The position numbers and the translations under genes are program-made. A stretch of DNA of 64,000 nt from JAFGBI01 sp964480725 (GTDB lineage: Bacteria > Myxococcota_A > Polyangia > Polyangiales > Polyangiaceae), in contig CAYZQO010000014.1 in assembly GCA_964480725.1 (NCBI GenBank), positions 32,258 to 96,257 on the forward strand, written 5' to 3'. Each line of letters starts with the position of its first letter. Position 1 is the stretch's first letter. Below, piece after piece: positions 16,414 to 24,484 of the stretch. The notes beneath the pieces were generated by a model. It was given only the letters and a program-made list of their open reading frames with translations, did not search any database and was not told the origin of the DNA.

Positions 16414-18951
16414 ATGAATCCCACATCGTCCACCACGAAGCGTGCCGGACTCGGTCGGCGCCTGCTGCGGGCGGGGCTCGCGGCCGTCGTCGGCGCCGGG
16501 GTCACGGCGGGGCTGGCCACCGGCTGCCTCAACCGGAAGGTGTCCCCCGCGGAGCCGAACACCACCAACGTGTTCGTGACGCAGATCACCGTGTCCGCGG
16601 TCGACAAGATCGACCTCCTGTTCGTCATCGACAACTCGATCTCGATGGCGGACAAGCAGCTGATCCTGCGGGACGCGGTGCCGCAGATGCTCACGCGCCT
16701 GCTCGAGCCCTACTGCGAGGACGCGGATGGGAACCTCACGCCCAGTAGCAACGGCGATTGCCCGGGCAACATGGCGCCCGAGTTCCAGCCCGTCAAGAAC
16801 CTGCACGTCGGGGTCGTCTCCTCGAGCCTCGGCGGGCACGGCGGCATCGCCTGCACGCCGAATGAGGGGGCCTCCTTCGTTCCCGCCAAGGACGACCGCG
16901 GCGAGCTCATCGCCCCGCTGCGGGGCGTCGACTCGTTCAACAACCTCGGCTTCCTCGCCTGGGACGATCGCGGTGACGCACTCCGAGTCCCCAACACCAT
17001 CAACGATCTCCCCACGCTCATCAGCGCCTTCACGCCCATCGTGACGGCGACGGGCGAGACGGGCTGCGGGTACGAGGCGCCGCTCGAGGCCTGGTACCGG
17101 TTCCTCGTCGACCCGATGCCGCCGGTGCAGGTGCTGAGCGACGGCAGCGCATCGGTGGTGGACGGCTTCAACGCCACGCTCCTCGAGCAGCGGGCGCAGT
17201 TCCTGCGGCCGGACTCGCTCGTCGCCATCGTCGTCCTGACGGACGAGAATGACTGCTCCGTGAGCGACAGCGGACCGGGCTTCTACGTCGCGGGGACGGC
17301 CGGCAATGCAAGGCTGCCGCGGGGCACCCAGATCTGCGCCACCGACCCGAACCACGACTGCTGCCGCTCCTGCGCCCTGTCCGAGGCGAACCCGCCGCCA
17401 GGTTGCTCGGCCCTCAGCGCCGATCCGGGCTGCCCGCCCAACGTCGCCCCGTTCACCGGGGCCGAGGAGCATGCCAACCTCCGCTGTTACGAGCAGAGGC
17501 GGCGCTTCGGGATCGATTTCCTCTACCCGACGGACCGCTACTCCGAGGCTCTCAGGAGCCCGGTCGTTTACGGCCGCGCCTGCGGTGGGGACGGGGAATG
17601 CCTGCCGAGCCCGCAGCAGCCCAGGGGCGGCCGGTGCGTGGAGGTGGGCGGCGGCGCCCGCTACTGCCAGTACACCAACCCGCTCATGAGCGATAACCCG
17701 TTCTACCCGGATCTGGTCGCTCGGTCGGGCTCGGAGCTCATCTTCTTCGCGGGGATCGTCGGTGTGCCCTGGCAGGACATCGCCACCCCGGAGACGCTCA
17801 CCGACCCGAACAACCTGGAATTCCTCCCCGCGACCACGGCGCTGGACGGTGCCCCGTCGCTGAAGGACCGCTGGGACGTTATCCTCGGCGATCCGCACGC
17901 CAAACCCCCGATCTACCCCACCGATCCGTTCATGTGGGAGTCGATCGCGCCGCGGGTTGGGGTCCACGCCATCAGCGGGCTGCCGTTCCCCGAAGCCAAC
18001 CCCATCACGGGGGACCGCCCGCTCGACGTCAACTCGGCCGGTGCGGCGAGCCCGATCAACGGCCACGAGTACGAGGTGACGGACGGCGGCGACCTGCAGT
18101 ACGCCTGCACCTTCCCGCTGGGTGTGCCCAAGGAATGCAACGACAGCGTCACGAGTGGCTGCGACTGCAAGAGTACCGACACCAACCTTGCCACCAAGCC
18201 CCTGTGTCAGGCCGCGGGACAGGCAGGGACGGGGATCACGCAGTACTACGCCAAGGGCTACCCGGGCCTGCGGGTCCTCAGCGTGCTCAAGGACTTCGGG
18301 TTCAACTCCATCGTTGGCTCTGTCTGCCCCAAGATCACGGACAACCCGGGGTCACAGGGTTACGGCTACAACCCCGCCGTGCGGGCCATCATCAATCGGC
18401 TCAAGGAGAAGCTGAAGGGCACTTGTCTGCCGCGGCGCCTCTCGGTCAACGAGGACGGCACGGTGGCCTGCCAGGTGGTCGAGATCACCAATGTGCAGTT
18501 TGGCGTCAGCTGCGCCACGGAGGGCCGGGAGGAGCTCGACCCCGAGATCAAGGCGGCGGTGCTCGCCGAGTTCCAGAAGGCCGACCGGTGCGGTGGGCTG
18601 GGCGTCCCCTGCTCCGAATTCACCCTCTGCAAGCTGCAGGAGACGGTGGATCAGGGCCGGCAGGAGTGCTTGGAGTTCCCCGATCAGCAGCTCACCGGGG
18701 CCGGCGCGGGGTACTGCTACATCGACGCCATGCAGGATCGGGACGGCAACGGCACCCCGGAGTGCCGCTTGGATCCGGACAACCCGAGCTTCCGGCACGA
18801 CGACTGCCTCGGCAACCCGCTGCTGGTCGATTCCTGCCCCGACTCGCAGCGCCGGATCCTCCGGTTCGTGTCCCCGGCCAACGTGGAGCCGAAGGTGCCG
18901 TTCGATAACTCGGTGCTGTTCGTGGCCTGCCAGGGCGCGGACCTCGGCTAG
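16414..18951 (+). CDS. Large cysteine-rich lipoprotein with a VWA-like domain
   Basis: An 845-residue protein. ATG 16414 is chosen over the adjacent TTG 16411 because GAGAAGGAG ends 9 nt upstream. The N-terminus has an Arg-rich start, a hydrophobic helix and a lipobox (ATGC, Cys38). Residues about 65-75 read DLLFVIDNSISM, the D-x-S-x-S metal-ion-dependent adhesion site of a von Willebrand A fold, followed by an amphipathic helix. A later strand LVAIVVLTDEND fits the same fold. The rest carries many cysteines (for example CCRSC, CDCKS), implying disulfides outside the cytoplasm. Such proteins are common in myxobacteria but have no assigned function; ligand binding or adhesion is a guess. It has its own promoter and a strong terminator. 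Confidence 0.78.
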   Translation: MNPTSSTTKRAGLGRRLLRAGLAAVVGAGVTAGLATGCLNRKVSPAEPNTTNVFVTQITVSAVDKIDLLFVIDNSISMADKQLILRDAVPQMLTRLLEPYCEDADGNLTPSSNGDCPGNMAPEFQPVKNLHVGVVSSSLGGHGGIACTPNEGASFVPAKDDRGELIAPLRGVDSFNNLGFLAWDDRGDALRVPNTINDLPTLISAFTPIVTATGETGCGYEAPLEAWYRFLVDPMPPVQVLSDGSASVVDGFNATLLEQRAQFLRPDSLVAIVVLTDENDCSVSDSGPGFYVAGTAGNARLPRGTQICATDPNHDCCRSCALSEANPPPGCSALSADPGCPPNVAPFTGAEEHANLRCYEQRRRFGIDFLYPTDRYSEALRSPVVYGRACGGDGECLPSPQQPRGGRCVEVGGGARYCQYTNPLMSDNPFYPDLVARSGSELIFFAGIVGVPWQDIATPETLTDPNNLEFLPATTALDGAPSLKDRWDVILGDPHAKPPIYPTDPFMWESIAPRVGVHAISGLPFPEANPITGDRPLDVNSAGAASPINGHEYEVTDGGDLQYACTFPLGVPKECNDSVTSGCDCKSTDTNLATKPLCQAAGQAGTGITQYYAKGYPGLRVLSVLKDFGFNSIVGSVCPKITDNPGSQGYGYNPAVRAIINRLKEKLKGTCLPRRLSVNEDGTVACQVVEITNVQFGVSCATEGREELDPEIKAAVLAEFQKADRCGGLGVPCSEFTLCKLQETVDQGRQECLEFPDQQLTGAGAGYCYIDAMQDRDGNGTPECRLDPDNPSFRHDDCLGNPLLVDSCPDSQRRILRFVSPANVEPKVPFDNSVLFVACQGADLG

Positions 18952-19010
18952 CGGACGCCTGCTGACTGGGAAATGACCCGGGGCGGGGGGAGCCCGCTCC
19001 GGGGCGGCGG

Positions 19011-19053
19011 CGCGAGCGGTCCCGCGAAAGCGGTGGCCGCTCGCGGCGTTTTT
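19011..19053 (+). terminator. Intrinsic terminator after the VWA lipoprotein gene
   Basis: CGCGAGCGG (19011-19019) pairs perfectly with CCGCTCGCG (19037-19045). Inside the loop a second stem CCGC-GAAA-GCGG can extend the hairpin. TTTTT follows at 19049-19053. It lies about 60 bp after the stop codon and just before the response regulator gene. Confidence 0.8.
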
Positions 19054-19069
19054 GGGCACCATCCGCGCG

Positions 19070-19759
19070 ATGGAGCCGCGCCGGACCATCCTCCTGATCG
19101 AGGACGAGCCGCACATCGTGCTCGGCCTGCGCGACGCGCTCGAGTTCGAGGGGTTCCGGGTGACCAGCGCGGGGACGGGGCGCGAGGGGCTCGTCGCGGC
19201 CCGCCAGGAGCGGCCGCAGGCGGTCCTGCTCGATCTGATGCTCCCCGACCTCAACGGCTACCAGGTGTGCGAGGAACTGCGGCGGATCGATCCGTCGCTG
19301 CCCATCATCATGCTCACCGCGCGCAGCCAGGAGGCGGACAAGATCCGGGGGCTGGACGCGGGCGCCGACGACTACGTCACCAAGCCGTTCAGCGTGGGGG
19401 AGCTGGTGGCCCGGATCCGCGCCCTCTTCCGGCGCACCAACCGCCCCAACGAGGTCAGCTCGTTCGAGATCGGCGGGGTGACCGTCAACCTCTCGGCGCA
19501 GACGCTCCAGCGCGGCTCGGCGGCGCCCGAGGGCCTCTCGTTCTACGAGGTGGAGCTGCTCCGCTTGCTCTGGGAGCGGCAGGGCCAGGCGGTGAGCCGG
19601 GAGGAGATCCTGAGCAAGATCTGGGGGCTCGAGGCGAGCACGACCACCCGCACCATCGACAACTTCATCGTCAAGCTGAGGAAGAAGATCGAGCGCCGCC
19701 CCGACCAGCCCGAGCACATCCTGACGCTGTACGGCTTCGGCTACAAGCTCGTGCCCTGA
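19070..19759 (+). CDS. OmpR/PhoB-type response regulator
   Basis: A 229-residue protein from ATG 19070. The receiver domain (about residues 6-120) has the acidic pair E11/D12, phospho-acceptor Asp55 in LLDLMLPD, Thr83 in MLTAR and Lys105 in YVTKPF. The C-terminal winged helix (about residues 130-229) shows the family pattern: LSFYEVELLRLLWERQGQAV, SREEILSKIWG, TRTIDNFIVKLRKKIE and the final YGFGYKLVP. It should bind DNA as a dimer after phosphorylation. No sensor kinase gene is adjacent, so it is an orphan in this window. It starts right after a terminator and therefore needs its own promoter, which I could not pick out with confidence. Confidence 0.94.
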   Translation: MEPRRTILLIEDEPHIVLGLRDALEFEGFRVTSAGTGREGLVAARQERPQAVLLDLMLPDLNGYQVCEELRRIDPSLPIIMLTARSQEADKIRGLDAGADDYVTKPFSVGELVARIRALFRRTNRPNEVSSFEIGGVTVNLSAQTLQRGSAAPEGLSFYEVELLRLLWERQGQAVSREEILSKIWGLEASTTTRTIDNFIVKLRKKIERRPDQPEHILTLYGFGYKLVP

Positions 19760-19768
19760 GGCGTCCCG

Positions 19769-20524
19769 TCACTCGAGCTGCTCGAGCAGGTTCCGTAGAT
19801 CCACCGCGACGGTCCGCGCCGGGTGGCGGAGCTCCTCGGCGGCGAGCGCCTTGACGTCGACGCCCCGCCGCACCTCGCGCGCCTCGAGGACGAGGGCGCC
19901 GGACGGGACCGCGACCGCGCCGAGCGGCGCCCCCGCCCGCAGGTTCGCGCCGCGGGCGAGCCCGGGCGTGATGGTGGCGAGGTTGCCGTAGACGAGGACG
20001 AAGGAGCGCAGTCCCGTCGGGGCGCGCACCGTGTGGAGCGTCAGCACGGTGCGGGTGACCAGCTCGCCGGTGAAGAGCACCTCGGCGTCGCCCACCTGCT
20101 GCTCGAGGCGCAAGGCGCGCACCTCGCCTTCGGCTCCGGCGGGCAGCGCGATCGCGACCGGAGACGGGGGCTCGAGCGGGAAGGGGAGCGCGGCGAGCCC
20201 GGTGGCGAGCAGCGGCAGCGGCCAGCGATAGCGGGATGGATCGGCGGGGCGGTTCGGCAGGAGCGGGATGTGGTCCCCGTCGAGCCCCGGCGCGGGAGCG
20301 AGCTCGTCGACGCCCGTGGCGGGGTCGCGCCCAGGGACGGGCACGCAGGCGCCCTGGTCCGGGAGGGTGTGCGGCGGGCAGGGCGCCGCGCCCGAGGGGG
20401 GCGCCGGGGCCGCCGTGAGCGCGGGCGGCGCCGCCTCTTCCGCGGAGCGCGCGACCCAGCCCGCCGCGCGCACGAGGACCACCGCCGCGGCGACGATCAG
20501 CGCAGCTCGCAGCAGCGGGCGCAT
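19769..20524 (-). CDS. LytM/M23-like protein lacking catalytic histidines
   Basis: A 251-residue protein starting at ATG 20524. An N-terminal hydrophobic helix (about residues 5-25) serves as signal or anchor. A Pro-rich region with two Cys follows. The C-terminal 120 residues follow the M23 (LytM) scheme: a strand FVLVYGNLATI, then G-A-N-L-R-A-G-A-P-L-G-A-V where active enzymes have G-x-V-x-x-G-x-x-I-G, then LEAREVRRGVDV where they have HFEVR...VDP. The zinc ligands (HxxxD and HxH) are missing, so it is probably an inactive activator or scaffold like EnvC/NlpD-type factors; this is inference from the degenerate motifs. It lies 38 bp after the phosphatase gene on the same strand, a possible two-gene unit. 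Confidence 0.6.
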   Translation of the reverse strand: MRPLLRAALIVAAAVVLVRAAGWVARSAEEAAPPALTAAPAPPSGAAPCPPHTLPDQGACVPVPGRDPATGVDELAPAPGLDGDHIPLLPNRPADPSRYRWPLPLLATGLAALPFPLEPPSPVAIALPAGAEGEVRALRLEQQVGDAEVLFTGELVTRTVLTLHTVRAPTGLRSFVLVYGNLATITPGLARGANLRAGAPLGAVAVPSGALVLEAREVRRGVDVKALAAEELRHPARTVAVDLRNLLEQLE

Positions 20525-20562
20525 GGCGACCAGGATAGCGCGCGCGGCGGCCGGGGAGGCCG

Positions 20563-21270
20563 TCAACCGCCCGCGAGGGCGTAGTACGCGCGTCTCGCCG
20601 GCACGCTCACCAGGAGCGCGCGGCGCTCGTCCGGGTCGGCGGGGGGCGGCGCGCCGGGTGGGAGCACCAGCGCTGTCAGCGCTCCCCCGTAGACGCAGCC
20701 GGTGTCGAGGCCCGTCGCGTGCCGCTCGAGCTGCAGTCCGGTGACCGCGTCGTGGCCGAAGACGAAGTGCGGCGGGCCTCGGTACAGCGCCGCCCAGTGG
20801 CGCCCGCCGAGGCGGGCGGAGGGGGTCCCGTCGCGGTGGAGCGAGCGCAGGTGCAGCAGGTGCTCCGGATCCTGCGCGGTGATCGGGATCCCCGGGAGCA
20901 CCCCGGCGTGCACCACCCGGACTCCGTGCTCGGGCCGATCGAGCCACAGCGGCAGCGCCGCGAGCAGCGCTAGATCTGCGGCGTCGAGCTCGGCGAGGAC
21001 TCGCTCGTGCGAGGGGCCGAGCCGAGGGCCCAGCTCCCCGCGCTCCCGGGCCTCCCGGGCGGCGAGGAGGCGCGCCTCGTGGTTGCCGCGGACCGACTCG
21101 GCACCGAGGGCCCGCACCGTCGCCAACACCGCCCGCGTGCTCGGCCCGCGCGCGATCAGATCGCCGACGAAGCAGATCCGGTCGTCCACGGTGGGGCCGA
21201 GCCGGTCGAGCAGGTCGCCGAGCTCGTCAGCACAGCCGTGCACGTCGCCGATGAAGATGCCGCGGCCCAT
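20563..21270 (-). CDS. Metallophosphoesterase, ApaH/PrpE-like
   Basis: A 235-residue protein from ATG 21270. It has the calcineurin-type metal motifs in order: GDVHGC (residues 8-13), GDLIARGP (about residue 36), GNHE (about 62), and later VVHAGV and FGHDA. This pattern is shared by diadenosine tetraphosphatase ApaH, PrpE and lambda-type protein phosphatases. The size is slightly short for ApaH (about 280). The substrate cannot be decided from sequence: dinucleoside polyphosphates, mRNA caps or phosphoproteins are all possible. It precedes the LytM-like gene and is divergent from a lipoprotein gene. Confidence 0.85.
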   Translation of the reverse strand: MGRGIFIGDVHGCADELGDLLDRLGPTVDDRICFVGDLIARGPSTRAVLATVRALGAESVRGNHEARLLAAREARERGELGPRLGPSHERVLAELDAADLALLAALPLWLDRPEHGVRVVHAGVLPGIPITAQDPEHLLHLRSLHRDGTPSARLGGRHWAALYRGPPHFVFGHDAVTGLQLERHATGLDTGCVYGGALTALVLPPGAPPPADPDERRALLVSVPARRAYYALAGG

Positions 21271-21481
21271 GCGGCGGAGCGTAAAATCAAGAAAATGCTT
21301 GTCAATCGGCCCGCCCCGGGGCGAACATCGCGCCGCGGTGCGGTCAAGGGCCGCTGTAAAATAACAACCCCACCCCGGGGGCCCGAAATCCTGGAAATCG
21401 GGCTATCTTGCGGGGGCACCGGGTCGGATGATACGTCGGTTCGCGTCCAGCGTATCGATCAGTCGCCTAGGGAGGCCAAGC

Positions 21482-22201
21482 ATGTCGCAGAGTGGGAGCC
21501 GTTTCATCATCGCCGCAGCGGCCGTCGCGTGCGCCACCGCCACCATCGGTTGTGGCGAAACCGTCAAGTACGAGCCGAAGCCCGCGCACAGCGGCTCCAA
21601 GGCCTCGCTCCCCGCGGTGCCGACCTTGCCGACCAAGCCGGTGAAGAAGGGGGACATGTACACGGTGTGGGGCGCGAGCCTGCACCTTCGAAGCATGGTC
21701 CACCACGAGTCGGTGAATCACCAGAAGCTGACCATCGAGGGCTGGGTCAACAAGACCAACCTGATGGACGCCCCCGAGTGCGCCGTGCACAAGTACGGCA
21801 AGGCCGATCCCGAGGGGTGCAAGCCGCCCGTGCCGACCTTCTGGCTCTGCGACGAGAAGGGCGACAAGCCCGAGGACTGCATCATGGTGATGGGCTGGGT
21901 GTCGAACTACGCCCAGGTCTGGAAGGCCATCGAGCAGTACGAGAAGACCAAGGACGAGGAGAACCCCGAGCCTGTCACCGACGACTACTGGGGCAAGGAG
22001 ATGCCCCGGCCGCTGCCCGCGCCGGGCGGCAAGGCCAAGGTCACGGGCAGCTACACCACCACCTTCACCGGGGCCTCTCAGGGCACGGCCGCCGATCCGA
22101 TCATGGGCATCCTCACCTACGAGAAGCTCGAGTGGATCGAGCCGCCGCCCGAGCCGGCCACGCTGCCCAACCTCGAGAAGCTGATGAAGGGCGGCGGTTG
22201 A
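21482..22201 (+). CDS. Lipoprotein of unknown function upstream of the tamA-like gene
   Basis: A 239-residue protein. ATG 21482 is preferred over in-frame starts from 21428 because AGGGAGG ends about 6 nt upstream and a compact signal sequence follows. The lipobox is ATIGC (Cys24). The mature part is polar, with WGASLHLRS, a GWVNKTNLMDAPECAVHKYG segment, and four Cys between about residues 100 and 140, suggesting disulfides. No family is recognised. Its stop is only 10 bp before the start of the TamA-like gene on the same strand. It may therefore be a periplasmic or outer-membrane accessory to that system, which is an inference from position. Confidence 0.7.
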   Translation: MSQSGSRFIIAAAAVACATATIGCGETVKYEPKPAHSGSKASLPAVPTLPTKPVKKGDMYTVWGASLHLRSMVHHESVNHQKLTIEGWVNKTNLMDAPECAVHKYGKADPEGCKPPVPTFWLCDEKGDKPEDCIMVMGWVSNYAQVWKAIEQYEKTKDEENPEPVTDDYWGKEMPRPLPAPGGKAKVTGSYTTTFTGASQGTAADPIMGILTYEKLEWIEPPPEPATLPNLEKLMKGGG

Positions 22202-22211
22202 GCTGATTCGG

Positions 22212-24470
22212 GTGGCCCGGCGAGCGCGCGGGCCAGCGTGGGCCCCGAGAGCCTCTGGGCCGCCCCCGTCAACGCTCGTGGCGCGCCGCGGGTGGGGCCC
22301 GCCGCGCGCCGGGTGGGCTTGCTGGCTCCTGCTGGCGGCCCTGGCGCTGCTGCCGGTCGGCTGCCGGCACTCCGTGCCCGAAGGCGCGCTCGTCGTCCGC
22401 TCCGTCGATGTGGAGGGGACCCGGGGGGTCGACCCTGGGCCGCTGCTCGCGGGCATGGCCACCGCGCCGTCGCGGCGCTTCCTCGGCGTCTGGGACGGGG
22501 TCGCGTTCGAGTACGAGATCTACGACGAGAACCTGCTCGCGCGGGATCTCGAGCGGGTGGAGCGCTACCTCCGGGCCCGCGGCTACTACGAGGGCAAGGT
22601 CCGCGCTGCGCGCGTCATTCGCCTCGAGGACGGGCGCCGCGTCCGGGTCGAGATCGAGGTCGTGCAGGGGGTGCCGGTGCTGGTGCGTCGGGTCGAGGTC
22701 GCCGGTCTCGACGCTCTGCCCTGGTCCGTCGGCAAGACCTCGTTCGCCGCCGAGGTCCTGCGGCACGTGGGGTTCCGGGACTGCGCGCTCGGCCCCGACG
22801 GCGTTTCCTGCCTGAGCGGTGATCTGTTCGACGAGGCGGTCTTCGAGGGCTCCAAGGAGAAGATCGCGGAGACGTTGGCGAACCACGGCTTCGCCTTCGT
22901 GCGTGTGGAGGCGACGGCGGACGTGGACGTCACCCACCACGCTGCCGACGTTCGCTTCGTGGTGACCCCGGGCCCGATGGCGGTCTACGGGGACATCACC
23001 ATCGAGGGGCTGGAGCAGATCCCGGCGCGAAAGATCCGCGCGCAGCTCGCCCTCGAGGCGGGTGAGCCCTACTCGCGACGGGAGCTCCGCGCCGCCGAGG
23101 ATCAGCTCGCGGCGCTGGGGCGATTCTCGGTGGTGGAGGTGCGCGAGGACCTGGGGCACCCCGAGCGGGCGGCGGTGCCGGTGATCATCCGCCTCAAGGA
23201 GGCGCACCTGCACGGCGTGCGCGCCGGGGTGGGCGCGCGCTTCGACGTGCTGCGGCTGTCGACGCACGTGCTCGGCGGGTGGGACAGCCAGAACTTCCTG
23301 GGCGGGATGCGCAGCCTCCGGGTGGAGGATCGCTTCGGGCTCATCTACTTTCCGCTGCGGGTGGGGCTCCTGGAGGGCCCCGTCCAGGTCCTCCCCGAGA
23401 ACTCCTTCTCCACCACCCTCCGGCAGCCGTCGTTCATCGAGGGGCGCACGGAGGGGTTCGTTCGGGCGGAGATCAACGCCTACCCGGTGCTCTATCGGCT
23501 GCCCGACGGCGTGGACCCGAGCGACGAGCGCATCATCGGCTTCCTGGAGTTCCGCGGCTCCACCGGCGTGCAGCGGCCGTTCTTCGGCCAGAAGCTCTCC
23601 GTCGCCACCAGCTACAACCTGAGCGAGAACATCCCGCTCGCCTACCGGCGCCAGGGGCCGGATCCAGCGGGGCTCGATCGCGTGCGGGTGGGGTACCCGG
23701 AGCTTCGCATGATGCTCGACCTCCGCGACGACCCGATCGCGCCCACCTTCGGCCTGCTGCTCATCAACACCCTGCAGGTCGCGGGGGCGTTCGGTGACGG
23801 CGACGTCCGCGACGTGAAGATCCAGCCCGACGCGCGCGTCTTTCTCCCCGTGGCCCGCAAGGTGACCCTGGCGGTGCGCGGCTCCGTCGGCTGGCTCTTC
23901 CCTCAGGACTACGGCAAGACCCTCGATCCCGCCGCGGCCTCGACCCTGGATCCGGCGAGCGCGGAGGCGGTTCGTGACCAGGCAAAGCTCCTGTTCCGGG
24001 TCTTCTACTCGGGCGGTCCCAACTCGAATCGGGGGTATCCCTTCCGTGGCGTCGGCCCTCACGGTCCGCTGGGCTTCCTCAAGCCGACGACCGTGCCCTG
24101 CTCCTTCGACCCGCCGCCGGACGACCCGAACCCGGACGTCTGCAACCGCCCGCTGGGTGGGCTGACGCTCTGGGAGAGCTCCCTCGAGGTCCGCTTCCCG
24201 ATCTGGGGCGCCGTCGGGGCGGTGGTGTTCGTCGACGCGAGCGATCTGACGCGACGGGAGGCGTACCTCCGGGCCACCAGCCCGCACCTCTCTCCGGGGG
24301 TCGGGGTGCGCTACACTACCCCCGTGGGGCCCCTGCGCATCGACGTCGGCTACCGGGCGCTCAGGACTGTGGCGGACGACGCGGAGGTGGAGCTCGCCGG
24401 GGAGCCCGATCCCGACCGGATCCTCGGCCTGCCGGTGGCGGTGCACCTCTCGCTCGGGGAGGCGTTCTGA
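22212..24470 (+). CDS. TamA/BamA-like Omp85 outer membrane protein with a lipobox
   Basis: A 752-residue protein starting at GTG 22212. After a long basic N-terminus comes a hydrophobic helix ending in LLPVGC (Cys51), which looks like a lipobox; Omp85 proteins normally use a plain signal peptide. POTRA-like domains cover about residues 60-365 (ARGYYEGKVRAARVI, VYGDITIEGLEQIPARKI, REDLGHPERAAVPVIIRL). The C-terminal half is a 16-strand-type barrel with SGGPNSNRGYPFRGVGP, matching the conserved barrel-lumen loop (R-G-Y/F), and a final region TTPVGPLRIDVGY. The last residues SLGEAF end in Phe, as barrel sorting signals do. It is followed after 14 bp by tamB, so it should be the outer membrane half of a TAM-like complex. 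Confidence 0.88.
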   Translation: MARRARGPAWAPRASGPPPSTLVARRGWGPPRAGWACWLLLAALALLPVGCRHSVPEGALVVRSVDVEGTRGVDPGPLLAGMATAPSRRFLGVWDGVAFEYEIYDENLLARDLERVERYLRARGYYEGKVRAARVIRLEDGRRVRVEIEVVQGVPVLVRRVEVAGLDALPWSVGKTSFAAEVLRHVGFRDCALGPDGVSCLSGDLFDEAVFEGSKEKIAETLANHGFAFVRVEATADVDVTHHAADVRFVVTPGPMAVYGDITIEGLEQIPARKIRAQLALEAGEPYSRRELRAAEDQLAALGRFSVVEVREDLGHPERAAVPVIIRLKEAHLHGVRAGVGARFDVLRLSTHVLGGWDSQNFLGGMRSLRVEDRFGLIYFPLRVGLLEGPVQVLPENSFSTTLRQPSFIEGRTEGFVRAEINAYPVLYRLPDGVDPSDERIIGFLEFRGSTGVQRPFFGQKLSVATSYNLSENIPLAYRRQGPDPAGLDRVRVGYPELRMMLDLRDDPIAPTFGLLLINTLQVAGAFGDGDVRDVKIQPDARVFLPVARKVTLAVRGSVGWLFPQDYGKTLDPAAASTLDPASAEAVRDQAKLLFRVFYSGGPNSNRGYPFRGVGPHGPLGFLKPTTVPCSFDPPPDDPNPDVCNRPLGGLTLWESSLEVRFPIWGAVGAVVFVDASDLTRREAYLRATSPHLSPGVGVRYTTPVGPLRIDVGYRALRTVADDAEVELAGEPDPDRILGLPVAVHLSLGEAF

Positions 24471-24484
24471 CCGGAGGTCGGCGC

